Of a DNA stretch of 17,953 nucleotides, positions 1 through 8,640 are shown in pieces; the stretch's first letter is position 1; each line of letters starts with the position of its first letter. Origin of the DNA: an uncultured Mucilaginibacter sp. GTDB lineage: Bacteria; Bacteroidota; Bacteroidia; Sphingobacteriales; Sphingobacteriaceae. A program made the translations under genes and the position numbers. Where the stretch lies: NCBI RefSeq assembly GCF_946481715.1, contig NZ_CAMLOV010000119.1, forward strand, positions 1 through 17,953, in the 5' to 3' direction. The notes beneath the pieces were generated by a model, which saw nothing but the letters and a program-made list of their open reading frames with translations, had not been told where the DNA came from and made no database searches.

Positions 1-87
1 TTAGTAATAAATATTTTTAATTTTATTTGCTTTTGATGATAGTACCTCGCGCCAGGCTGTGCAATAGCATTCGTACCAGCTTGTCAA
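1..87. other. Left-edge sequence downstream of the LRR gene
   Basis: No convincing gene. Positions 1-35 are AT-rich; 40-80 are richer in G+C. On the minus strand one frame reads AQPGARYYHQK, which recalls the GAR(F/Y)YDP motif of RHS cores and may be a decayed fragment, but it is very short. Confidence 0.25.
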
Positions 88-957
88 TTATAAGCCAATA
101 CTATGTCCATGTAATTTAGCAAGTTCCTCGTAGGTCATCGAATAATGTCTCTTATTAATAAAGCCTGCGAACCTAAGCCGTATTAATGGTGATAAATCAC
201 CGTCGATAACATTTGTTCCCACGAATCTAAAACTCTCCAATTTTGGCATGTCATTAATGAATTTAATTGACGAAATAGAGCCGCAATTACTGAAACCTAA
301 AACCTCTAATTTTTTTAGTTGTTTTGCAGAATTGAAATCAAGTATTTTTTTTGCATTTCCAATCGTTAAAAACTGCAAAATGTTACCCAAACTTGCCAGT
401 GCTTTAATGTGTGTTAAATTCCGGAAGTAATGAAATTCTATTTTTTTTAATTTTTTAAACTCTTCAATACCAGTCAAAGATTCAACGTTTGACATCGATA
501 TGTAGAGAGATTCCAATTGCTTCAAATTATTAATACCGGTCAAATCTTTTTCTTTAACCGTGTAGTGAAAAAGACGAATATCTTTAACTTTAGATAATGT
601 GTTTAATTGCCTGATTTTTGAACTCAAATCTAAATAGCAGGTATTCAGATTTTGAAAGTTGCTGAGATCAAGTATTTGGTCTTTTATATAATTTTCATAG
701 CTTAAAAATTCTAATTCGTTCAAATAACACAATCCGGATGTTTCAAACGGACCATTAATTACTACTTTTTTTATGTGACGATATTCTTTTAAAAAAGAAA
801 TATCCTTTTTCAGATACCCATGAAATTTGCTTATCCATATTTTTTCCAAATAATCATTATTTTGGAAAAACTCCATGCATTCCGAAACTTTGTCACTTTC
901 GATAACTATTGTATCTTTTTCAAATATTTTAAACCCATTTATATTTTCTAACGACAT
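88..957 (-). CDS. Leucine-rich-repeat-like protein, candidate immunity protein for the RHS toxin
   Basis: A 289-residue protein without signal peptide or membrane segment, so probably cytoplasmic. From about residue 50 to 255 it carries irregular leucine-rich repeats of roughly 21-24 residues (for example LTGINNLKQLESLYIS and LTGIEEFKKLKKIEF). The C-terminus, with an NKRHYS motif, resembles the closing segment of other bacterial LRR proteins of this size. It starts 20 bp downstream of the stop of the RHS toxin gene, on the same strand, so it is almost certainly co-transcribed. It is strongly AT-rich (15 G+C in the 60 bases 301-360), like the toxin tail and unlike the RHS shell. The position directly behind a polymorphic toxin, the cytoplasmic location and the shared composition suggest that it binds and neutralises the cognate toxin. 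That role is inference; the LRR assignment is from the residue pattern. It could instead be an unrelated LRR protein. ATG start at 957; no clear Shine-Dalgarno. Confidence 0.8.
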   Translation of the reverse strand: MSLENINGFKIFEKDTIVIESDKVSECMEFFQNNDYLEKIWISKFHGYLKKDISFLKEYRHIKKVVINGPFETSGLCYLNELEFLSYENYIKDQILDLSNFQNLNTCYLDLSSKIRQLNTLSKVKDIRLFHYTVKEKDLTGINNLKQLESLYISMSNVESLTGIEEFKKLKKIEFHYFRNLTHIKALASLGNILQFLTIGNAKKILDFNSAKQLKKLEVLGFSNCGSISSIKFINDMPKLESFRFVGTNVIDGDLSPLIRLRFAGFINKRHYSMTYEELAKLHGHSIGL

Positions 958-977
958 TATATTTTCATTTTTTTAAA

Positions 978-1484
978 TTAATCCTGTTTGTGTTTGTGGC
1001 TTCCTGGGGAATCAATCTCATTATAATTATTGGGGTTGTTTTTCCCTCCATCAGCTTCTAATCTTTTAGCTTCATCTCTAAAGGCTTGCGCATCACTATC
1101 TGCAGGTTTCCAATCGATATCAAATAAAGGTTCAAAAGATGTTTCGTGGTCTATCGCTAACCTTCGGGCAGATTCTAGCGCCCTTGAATATGGACCTTTC
1201 CCGTGATATCTTTTTCCGTTTTTAAATTTAATAGTGTAAGACCCATATTTGCTGAATTTTTTAGCATTTAACAGCCGTAAATTGTCCGCTTCTCCAGTTT
1301 CGCCGTAATTTTCAGGAATTAACACAAAAATTAACGTTAAAATCGGTATCCGAAATATTGCCAGCTTTGGCGGTCCAACAGGTTCTATCGGTTTAATTTT
1401 CTTGAGCGGTTCGATAACTATAGGTCTAGGTTTAGGCAGCTTAGGTTTTATAGCGTTTACAAGAACCTGTTTTAAATGTATAGT
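978..1484 (-). other. Variable C-terminal toxin tail of the RHS protein (residues 963-1130)
   Basis: Sub-feature of the RHS gene, starting just after the conserved GDLDGRD end of the core. The terminal part fits the GIY-YIG nuclease plan. Y1045 (SYTI) stands for the first Tyr. Y1055 in YHGKG stands for the second, 10 residues later. R1063 follows, then E1100 in FRDEAKRL for the metal-binding Glu, and N1115/N1117 in NNYN followed by SPG near the end. From memory, UvrC has the same 10-residue Tyr-Tyr spacing and 37-residue Arg-Glu spacing, and I-TevI the same 15-residue Glu-Asn spacing. The tail is AT-rich (17 G+C in the 60 bases 1201-1260) against the shell (30 in 60 at 2041-2100). The fold call rests on motif spacing only. 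Confidence 0.6.
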
Positions 1485-4370
1485 ATCTCGTCCATCCAAA
1501 TCACCAAGGTTGATTGGATTGTTTAACACATAAGCATATGGAGAGGCTTGTTCATAACTTTCCGCACTTGGATCGGCAACGCCCCACCTCCCAATCACCG
1601 GGTCATAAAACCTTGCCCCGTAATCGTAATCTCCCGTTTCCTCCTGTAATTCCTTTTTATTATAAAGGTATTCATTTTTGATGCCGCTTACAAAAGCACC
1701 GCCGGTTACCAGGCCAAATGGATAATAGTCATTAACCTGTTTTGCTACGGTGCCGGAGCTTTGGTCAAAGTTTACACGGCTGTTGCCCAGGTGGTCGCTT
1801 AGGGTATACTCGTACAGGTAACTGCCTGCGCTGTTGATGGCCCTGCCTTCTTCGGTTTGGATAAAATCGATAGTGCCGTTATTGTACTGGATGCCGCCGA
1901 TGTAATCGGTAATTGCCGTGCCGTTATTTTTCTGCAGCTTTCGCCCGGTGGCATCGTAAGTGTACGTCATATTCAGCGTACCGCCGGTAACCGTTTGCGG
2001 CAGATTCAGCAGGTTGTAGGCAATTGTTTTGCCGTTGCGGGCATCAAACAATACGTTGCCGTTGGCATCGTAAGTATAAGTACCGCTGGTAAGCCCGGTG
2101 ACAGATTGCAGTTGGTTGCCGGTATAATTGTAGGAATATGCATTGCTTTGCCTGGTGAGGTGCTTAATATTCCCGTTCAGGTCGTAATCTATAGGGCTTT
2201 CGGAGTAATTTGCCGGGTCGTTGGATATACCTGCCGTTAGCCGGTTGAGCTTATCGTAGCTGTACATATAGGTTTTGGCAAGCCCGGTACCCCAATGCTG
2301 GCTGGCAATGTTGCCGTTGTACTGCGGCGTGCTGCCGTCATCGTACTTCAGCTGCATATCAAACAAGCCCGCCGTGCTGCGGGTTAGCCATCCACGCTCG
2401 TTGTAGCTGTAGGCAATGGTTTGCAGGCTGCCCGCTATTTTTGCCGATGCATTGGCCCCCTGCGCTATATGGAAGCCGTTCTGCATGGTTATTTTTGTAG
2501 TAGCCAGAAAGCTGGCTGTGCCGCCGGAAGCTACGCTGTTGCTGCCGTTCAGCGTGAGCGTTGCGGGTATGCCGCTTACCCCATCGCCGGTAACGTGCAT
2601 GTTCTTGGTAATTAGCTGCCCAAGCTCGTTGTAAACGAGTTTCGACAACTGTTGGGTTTTGCCGTTGATGGTTTCGTAAGCAGCCAGCTTGCGCCCGGCA
2701 TGGTCGTAGGTATAGCTGTTGCCGATGGCGATGCCCAATACCCCGCTGCCTGATGCATTTTTGAAATGCAGGCGCTTGGTGGCAAGCACCTGGCTGGGAA
2801 AATCGTAAGTGGTCCTCAGCGAATCGTAATTGTTCACGCTCAAGGTGCCGCCCAGGTAATGCTGGGCAAACGCCACCGTGTTGCGCCCAAAATCATCAAA
2901 ATAGCTCACCTTCCACAGCTTGTTGGCAGGCGTATTCAGCACCGCCGTTTTAGAGGCCGTAAGCAGCCCTTTGGTTAACTGGCTGCTGCCGCTGTAAGGG
3001 TATGGGTTGCCGGTACCCGGCAGGCTGTAGCTGTCGTAATAGTTTACCCTCAGGAAAACCTCGTTGGCGTATTCCTCCCCGGCCATGGGGTGAGTACGCA
3101 CGGTGTAGCCGTCGCTGCGCACCGTGGTGCGCTCCTCCCACTGGTAGGGCTGGGTATTGATGTAATTGTCCTGGATGTTTTCGCGGGTGAGGGTGTTATT
3201 GTTCTCTACCCCGGTAATGATCACCCTGCCGAGGGCATCGTACTTTACCCAGCTCCACTGGTTGGCAGCACGCTGGTTGGCATCCTGGCTAAACACCACC
3301 TGGTCTATCTTATTATAAACCATAAACTCCCAACCTTTGCCGGGAAGCTTCTTTTGGGTAAGCCGCCCCTGGCTGTCGTACCGGTACTGGTAGCAAAGGT
3401 TATCCAGCGTGGTTTGGCTTGGCAAGCTGCCGTCGGGGATGGCTAAGGGCGGCAGCACAAAGGCAAGGTTGCCCAAATCATCGTACACGTAATAAGTACT
3501 CAGCATTTCTACCTGCGGCGTAGCGCCGGAAGTGAGGTTGTACATGCGCTTTAGCAGCACATGCCCTTCCAAATCTTTGTATTCTTCTGTAGTGCCTAAT
3601 ACGCCATCAATTGCAGCGCCTGCCCAGTTCTCGTCCTTGCTGATGCTAAGGAACAGCGTGCCGGTAGCGTAAGCGCCGTTTTGGCTTAAAGTGCGCACCT
3701 GCGTTGCCGGGTTAATAGCTGCCGAATAGAGCACAACCTTCCTGCTGCCGGGGTTGCCCGCAGCCGGCGTAGGGCTGAATGCGTTTTGCGTATTGCTGGC
3801 ATAATCCATTTTTACGGTATGCCCGTTTACCGTTGGCGTGCCAAGCTGCCAGGAAATGCCCGGCGCGCCCTGCTCTACGGGGCGGTCCATCGATGAATTG
3901 TCGAAACCGGTGCCGGCAAACGGCACTGTCGTGGTTTTATAGCCCGCGCCTGCCTGCTGGTAAAAAATATACTGTGCGCTGCCGGTATAGCCGCCCGTGC
4001 CTATTAGGGCATTGGCGCGGTAGCTGCCCGGCGTACCCGCACCCTCGGTATAGGGCGAATACTTTACCGCCTCGCGGCTGTAGCTGTCGTACGCAAATGG
4101 CTGCACCACGTCCTTGCCCATAGGCGAAGCTGCCTGCTGCACGGTTTGCAGCGGCCGGCCAAGCCCGTCCATATACTGGTACACCACCGTTACGCTGTCC
4201 TTCAAGTTGGTGTAGCTATCCAAAGTGGCGTTGCTGCTGATAGCCGTACGCGGCGAACGTACGCGGATGTAATTGCCGGTTTGGGCGCGGGTGGTTTGGG
4301 CTGCGCATAACAATAGCAGGCATACTGCCTGTGCCATGCTTATATTGTTTTTATTAAATATCTTCTTCAT
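978..4370 (-). CDS. Secreted DUF6443/RHS-repeat protein with variable C-terminal toxin tail (GIY-YIG-like nuclease predicted)
   Basis: A 1130-residue polymorphic-toxin-type protein. Residues 1-30 are a Sec signal peptide, with likely cleavage after TRA and before QTGNY. Residues about 32-130 match the DUF6443 pattern (VYQYMDGLGRPLQTV). YD/RHS repeats follow (YDDLGN, YDSQGRL, YDANGNV, YDATGRK) and would form the hollow RHS shell. The conserved RHS core end (DHLGNSRVNF, YYPFG, YDYGARFYDPVIGRWGVADP, YAYVLNNPINLGDLDGRD) ends at residue 962. The following 168 residues are a variable tail: a proline-rich stretch (about 975-1002), a hydrophobic stretch (about 1003-1019), and a terminal domain (about 1043-1130) whose residues fit a GIY-YIG nuclease. 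The gene lies 11 bp behind the SpvB-like gene and 20 bp before the LRR gene. The shell is near 50% G+C and the tail much lower. No T9SS sorting domain is visible. The RHS identification is secure; the toxin activity is inference. Confidence 0.92.
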   Translation of the reverse strand: MKKIFNKNNISMAQAVCLLLLCAAQTTRAQTGNYIRVRSPRTAISSNATLDSYTNLKDSVTVVYQYMDGLGRPLQTVQQAASPMGKDVVQPFAYDSYSREAVKYSPYTEGAGTPGSYRANALIGTGGYTGSAQYIFYQQAGAGYKTTTVPFAGTGFDNSSMDRPVEQGAPGISWQLGTPTVNGHTVKMDYASNTQNAFSPTPAAGNPGSRKVVLYSAAINPATQVRTLSQNGAYATGTLFLSISKDENWAGAAIDGVLGTTEEYKDLEGHVLLKRMYNLTSGATPQVEMLSTYYVYDDLGNLAFVLPPLAIPDGSLPSQTTLDNLCYQYRYDSQGRLTQKKLPGKGWEFMVYNKIDQVVFSQDANQRAANQWSWVKYDALGRVIITGVENNNTLTRENIQDNYINTQPYQWEERTTVRSDGYTVRTHPMAGEEYANEVFLRVNYYDSYSLPGTGNPYPYSGSSQLTKGLLTASKTAVLNTPANKLWKVSYFDDFGRNTVAFAQHYLGGTLSVNNYDSLRTTYDFPSQVLATKRLHFKNASGSGVLGIAIGNSYTYDHAGRKLAAYETINGKTQQLSKLVYNELGQLITKNMHVTGDGVSGIPATLTLNGSNSVASGGTASFLATTKITMQNGFHIAQGANASAKIAGSLQTIAYSYNERGWLTRSTAGLFDMQLKYDDGSTPQYNGNIASQHWGTGLAKTYMYSYDKLNRLTAGISNDPANYSESPIDYDLNGNIKHLTRQSNAYSYNYTGNQLQSVTGLTSGTYTYDANGNVLFDARNGKTIAYNLLNLPQTVTGGTLNMTYTYDATGRKLQKNNGTAITDYIGGIQYNNGTIDFIQTEEGRAINSAGSYLYEYTLSDHLGNSRVNFDQSSGTVAKQVNDYYPFGLVTGGAFVSGIKNEYLYNKKELQEETGDYDYGARFYDPVIGRWGVADPSAESYEQASPYAYVLNNPINLGDLDGRDTIHLKQVLVNAIKPKLPKPRPIVIEPLKKIKPIEPVGPPKLAIFRIPILTLIFVLIPENYGETGEADNLRLLNAKKFSKYGSYTIKFKNGKRYHGKGPYSRALESARRLAIDHETSFEPLFDIDWKPADSDAQAFRDEAKRLEADGGKNNPNNYNEIDSPGSHKHKQD

Positions 4371-4381
4371 GGTTTAGGCGC

Positions 4382-7300
4382 TTAATATTTTGGTGTGTAA
4401 CCGGTACCTGCCATAAACGCAACAACAGCGCTACAGGTGATGGTACCGCTGCCGGGGCCGCCTGTTTGCCCGCCGCCGGGCGCCGAATCGTTAAGGAAGC
4501 CGCCCGCCCCGGCGCAGGTAATGCACCCGGTAACGTCGATGGCATCGCTGTTTACCGTACTTTGCCCCGAGGGTATTATCATGCTGCGGTTGCAAACCAA
4601 CGTACCTGTAATGGCGCCATTGGTGCGGGTAGTAACCGTTACTTTGTAGTTTACGGTAAGGTCTGCCAGTACCAGGTATGCTACCGTGCATGCCGCATCG
4701 CGGTATACGTCGAACCTGTAGGTATTGTACGTATCGCTGCCCGAGGTGTAGGTGCTTGCCAGTACCATCTTCACGTATAGGGTGGTGGGCACGGTAGAGG
4801 CGCAGCTTGCAGGCACCTGGCCCAGCGAGAGCCACCGGTTGGTATTGTACGTAGCGCTAAATGGGTTGGTGTCAACCTGTTTCTTTTGCTGCTCGCCGGT
4901 GTTGTCTCCATTAATGTCTACTACGCAGGCGGCAACAGCCGGGCTTACGTCCACCCAAACCGCATCTGTGTTTACGTAATTATACTTGTAGTCCTTAACT
5001 ATCTTGCGGTTTTGGTCCTGCACCTGCACCAGCCTGCCAACAGCATCGTAAATAAAGTAGGTGATGCTGCTTTTAACATCGCATTTGGCGGTGAGGCCTA
5101 CCAATGGCTGGTAGGTATAAGTGCTCATTTGCGCATTGGCGGGGTATAAGCGTACTTCGTCTATCAAGCCGGTACCGCCAATAGTTACCGTTGTGGCACC
5201 TGTTACATTGTACTCCTTATACACCCAGCCGTCTTTTGGGTTGCCTGTTGCCGCCAAAGTTGCGGTGCCACCTGTTACGGTGATAGCCGCACCCGTTTTA
5301 TACCAAAAAGACACGGTATAATTACTGGCTGCGGTAAGGCCGCTTTTTACAAGCGTATTGCTGTTGCTAACGGTAAAGCATTTTGCCCCCATTGGTGCGG
5401 TAGCATCAACCGAGGCCCCGGCCGTGCCGTATACCCAGCTGCCCAGGCCGTTTGTTTTATAGCTTTCGAAGTGGGTATAAGCAATTGATACCGTATCAGC
5501 ATTAAGCACCTCGGCAATTGGATAAGTATTATTGCCCGGGGCTTTAGTATTAGCATAACCCCAAATGTAGCTCCGCCCGGCATCGTCAACCTTCCGTTCC
5601 TGCCTGATGTTGCCATAAAAATCGTAAATATCAAAAGATACTTCGGGCTGGTACCTGCCGTCTTTCAATATATTGTTAGCGCCCGGGGAGCTGGCCACAA
5701 AATCGGTAACCGGCGCGGCAATGCGCAGCACATATACCGAATCGCGGAAGGGCCGGTTAACTTTATAAGTCGTCAGCACGGCATTAACCGTACGTTCATT
5801 GGCCCCGTTGAGATCTGATTTTTTAGTAACTTCTTCTATTGGGTAGCTATGTATATGGTTACCTTTAAGGTACAAAACACCGGCAAGCGAGCCTGTAGGG
5901 CTGCCGAAGGAGTCATAGTCGTAAGGATAGGTAACAGACTGGGTAACTTTCTCGTTTTTACTGTTTACGGATTGTAACTGTTTTAACTGGAAATAACTTG
6001 TGTCTATTTGATAAGTATTCCATGTTTTTACCATTTTAGTGGCATCGTTAAGATCGTATACCCAGGTAGTATCTGATGCCAGGTATCTATAATCTGTTGC
6101 GTTAGTATAATATTGCAGTTTTAGTGTACCTGCCGACCCGGCAGATGGCGGGCCCCCTTCGTAATAATTAACTACATCAGCGTAATTTGTAGGGTAAGGG
6201 TTGAATCCGGTTTTTATACTGGTTGACGACCTAAACTTCATGTTAGCGTAAACGTTCCGTTTGTCCTTTGTTAACGCAAATGCCCCGCTGCCAAGATACC
6301 TGTACGATGTTTGCCTGCTCATCAGCCCATTATGCCAATCCATAGTGGTTGGCGGCGCAAACGGGAAGCCGTCGCCATTAACGCCTTGCCCGCCTATTTC
6401 ATACTCGTACACTTCCTTGCCTGTAGATCCATTATTATTAAGCAGCTCCTCCACCCTGTAGTAGCCCACAACCGCGCCTTGCTGTGTAGCCATAGGGTAA
6501 CTGGAGGAAGCAGAGCGGACATAGTAAGTACTGGCAATTACATTGTGTTCATCGCCGGAATTGACGGTTAATTCGTGGCTGTACTTAGGCTGGTAGTTTA
6601 AAAACCCGCTTGATGTGTTATTGCTCATCACATACCTGTAACTCCTTACATTGTATGGAGCAGTGCTGAGGCCGTCGTAATCTTCAATTTTAGCAATGCG
6701 CAAGCCGCTGGCGTTATGCGCTACCGGCCCTGTTTGCCCGGGCATTAAAAGGTGGTTGGCCCAGGTGGCTGCGATACTGTAACGGATAAAACCGGGGTTG
6801 TCGGGGTTGGTTTGCTGCTTATTGTCTATCAGCCTAATTTGATAGTAGCCTTGCGGCAGCATAATGGTGGTATCCGCATTGGTAATATTGTACAGGTAGT
6901 TGGTATAATTACCCTGCGCATCCCGCCCGTAAAGGCGGGCAACCACAAAATTGTTCGGCTGTGGCGGCGGGTTATTGCCCGTACTTAAGCCATAGGCGGT
7001 AAGGTGCACCGCCATTTGCGGGAAAGTATTGGTTTCGGAATATACATGCATTAAATGCGTAGGATTGCCATTGTTGGCATCGTAGTTATAATAAAGGCTT
7101 TGGTTGTCGTTGGAAAATGCGGTAACCTGTGGGTCTGGCAGGTAGCTGTCGGCTCCGAAGTCGTGATCGGGGGTTTGGTGCGTTTCAAAATAAAATTTAG
7201 TATACCCCTTTGTTGGGTATGTGATACTGGTGAGCATGCCCATGGCCATTGCGCTTACATCGGGCTTCCTCTCAGCGCCGGGGAGCATGCTGCCGCCGCC

Positions 7301-8602
7301 GTATGGGTCTGGCTCCCGCGGCACCAGCGTTGTTTGGTTGGTTGCATTGTAATAACCCCACCAATCCTGGTTGTAGGCCATACCCGCGCTAATGCCCATA
7401 TCCGGGTTGTACCCGAAACTATATTTTTCCTTTTTAAAGTTGCTGGTGCCCGCTATTGGCTCCAGTTGCCCTACCAGCGAGTCTAACCTTAAGCGCATAT
7501 CTGCCTTGTTAGTATAAAAGAACTTGTAAAGTTTAGAAAAGCCGGCCGTTGAAATGGCAAGGGTATCTACCATAGTAGGCTTACCGGCCAGGCCCGATGG
7601 GTTCAGGTCTTTCCGTCCAACGTTGGCATACACCTGTAGGCTGCCATTTTCGAATGTAATGCCGGTAAGTTTCATGTTGTGCATCCCGGTAGACGAACCG
7701 GCATCGCTATCTTCCCTCAATGGTTGCCCTACGCCGCCCAATGGAAGCCCGGTGCCGGTCAATAATTTGTATTTTTCACCACCGGGCTGAAATTGCGTGT
7801 ACGCCTCCGCTTTATAGGTAAAATTGATCTCGTGGCCGGCAGGGCTCACGATTTTCTTCAGCATCCAGGAAGTATTATATATTTTTTGAGTAGCATTCCG
7901 CTGTGCGTACTCGATGGCATCGCCCCCGCTATCCGATCCAAAATAGTATTGTACGCCATCCGGCGTTGTGGCAACAAACGATGTGATGTGGTTGCCCGGG
8001 GTATAAGGGTAGGTAAATTTAATATTTTGCTGCGGGCTCAGCATTAGCGAGTCGTTAGCTGCGTTGTAACTAAACTGCCCGGAATAACCGCCAAAATTGA
8101 AGCTGAAAAGGTCTGCTTCGCCATCATAAGTGCCATCGGCGAATTTATTGAGCATGATACCTGCGTTGTTCCGGTAAGTGGCGTTTGCGGTTTGCGATAA
8201 ACCAACTTTTACATAGTTCACGTATTTTGCAGGGTCCATATAGCCGCGGTCGGCTTCATCGGGCAGGCCCCTTACTGTACGGGTTATTGCCCCTCCGGCA
8301 TTTAAGGCCCAGCCAAGCCCCACGGAGGATGCCTGTTCTTCTACCTTAAGGCCGCCGGCATGATAGGCGATACTGACAGGCAGGCTCAGGTCGCCGCTTT
8401 TGATGGTATAAAGAGGGATTGATATGTTCGGCACTCCCGTAAAATAGCTCACCGGCGTACGGCCGAATTTCCCCAATGCCGCAGCATCAGGCGAAGGTGG
8501 GATGGCTTTGGTGATCTCGGTTCCCATTTTTGGGATGGTAGGGCCTTGCGCAAACATACTGTTTGCCACAAGCAAAAGGAGGGCTGTATAAAGATATTTC
8601 AT
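4382..8602 (-). CDS. Large secreted SpvB/TcaC-like surface protein, RHS partner
   Basis: A 1406-residue exported protein. The signal peptide is residues 1-19 (cleavage MFA|QGP). Residues about 30-130 carry the pattern shared by Bacteroidota proteins encoded directly upstream of DUF6443/RHS genes and distantly by SpvB/TcaC toxin-complex proteins: GVPNISIPLYTI, LPVSIAYHAGGLKVEEQAS, VGLGWALNAGGAITR. The middle is a long beta-rich region. Residues about 1043-1155 look like a jelly-roll, carbohydrate-binding-type module (NYTVSFWYKTG, LIDEVRLYPANAQ). A YD-repeat-like segment follows at about 1158-1211 (YDAVGRLVQVQDQ). The end is a Cys-containing beta-rich region with the TGEQQKKQVDTNP motif. It starts 38 bp behind the tail-fibre-like gene and ends 11 bp before the RHS gene, so the three are likely one transcript. 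It probably acts outside the cell with the RHS protein, as a scaffold, carrier or adhesin; the exact role is unknown. Confidence 0.85.
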   Translation of the reverse strand: MKYLYTALLLLVANSMFAQGPTIPKMGTEITKAIPPSPDAAALGKFGRTPVSYFTGVPNISIPLYTIKSGDLSLPVSIAYHAGGLKVEEQASSVGLGWALNAGGAITRTVRGLPDEADRGYMDPAKYVNYVKVGLSQTANATYRNNAGIMLNKFADGTYDGEADLFSFNFGGYSGQFSYNAANDSLMLSPQQNIKFTYPYTPGNHITSFVATTPDGVQYYFGSDSGGDAIEYAQRNATQKIYNTSWMLKKIVSPAGHEINFTYKAEAYTQFQPGGEKYKLLTGTGLPLGGVGQPLREDSDAGSSTGMHNMKLTGITFENGSLQVYANVGRKDLNPSGLAGKPTMVDTLAISTAGFSKLYKFFYTNKADMRLRLDSLVGQLEPIAGTSNFKKEKYSFGYNPDMGISAGMAYNQDWWGYYNATNQTTLVPREPDPYGGGSMLPGAERKPDVSAMAMGMLTSITYPTKGYTKFYFETHQTPDHDFGADSYLPDPQVTAFSNDNQSLYYNYDANNGNPTHLMHVYSETNTFPQMAVHLTAYGLSTGNNPPPQPNNFVVARLYGRDAQGNYTNYLYNITNADTTIMLPQGYYQIRLIDNKQQTNPDNPGFIRYSIAATWANHLLMPGQTGPVAHNASGLRIAKIEDYDGLSTAPYNVRSYRYVMSNNTSSGFLNYQPKYSHELTVNSGDEHNVIASTYYVRSASSSYPMATQQGAVVGYYRVEELLNNNGSTGKEVYEYEIGGQGVNGDGFPFAPPTTMDWHNGLMSRQTSYRYLGSGAFALTKDKRNVYANMKFRSSTSIKTGFNPYPTNYADVVNYYEGGPPSAGSAGTLKLQYYTNATDYRYLASDTTWVYDLNDATKMVKTWNTYQIDTSYFQLKQLQSVNSKNEKVTQSVTYPYDYDSFGSPTGSLAGVLYLKGNHIHSYPIEEVTKKSDLNGANERTVNAVLTTYKVNRPFRDSVYVLRIAAPVTDFVASSPGANNILKDGRYQPEVSFDIYDFYGNIRQERKVDDAGRSYIWGYANTKAPGNNTYPIAEVLNADTVSIAYTHFESYKTNGLGSWVYGTAGASVDATAPMGAKCFTVSNSNTLVKSGLTAASNYTVSFWYKTGAAITVTGGTATLAATGNPKDGWVYKEYNVTGATTVTIGGTGLIDEVRLYPANAQMSTYTYQPLVGLTAKCDVKSSITYFIYDAVGRLVQVQDQNRKIVKDYKYNYVNTDAVWVDVSPAVAACVVDINGDNTGEQQKKQVDTNPFSATYNTNRWLSLGQVPASCASTVPTTLYVKMVLASTYTSGSDTYNTYRFDVYRDAACTVAYLVLADLTVNYKVTVTTRTNGAITGTLVCNRSMIIPSGQSTVNSDAIDVTGCITCAGAGGFLNDSAPGGGQTGGPGSGTITCSAVVAFMAGTGYTPKY

Positions 8603-8640
8603 CAGTATAGGATAATAAGGTTTAAGCGCCTGCGGTCCTG

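Noticed and set aside
1857..2240. Long plus-strand open frames opposite the RHS gene, also near 3090-3446 and 7055-7486
   Set aside because: They lie antisense to a well-recognised protein, have no family pattern, and are expected shadows in G+C-richer coding DNA.
978..4370. T9SS sorting domain or type VI marker on the RHS protein
   Set aside because: The C-terminus is the toxin-like tail, and the N-terminus is a Sec signal peptide without PAAR or similar domain.
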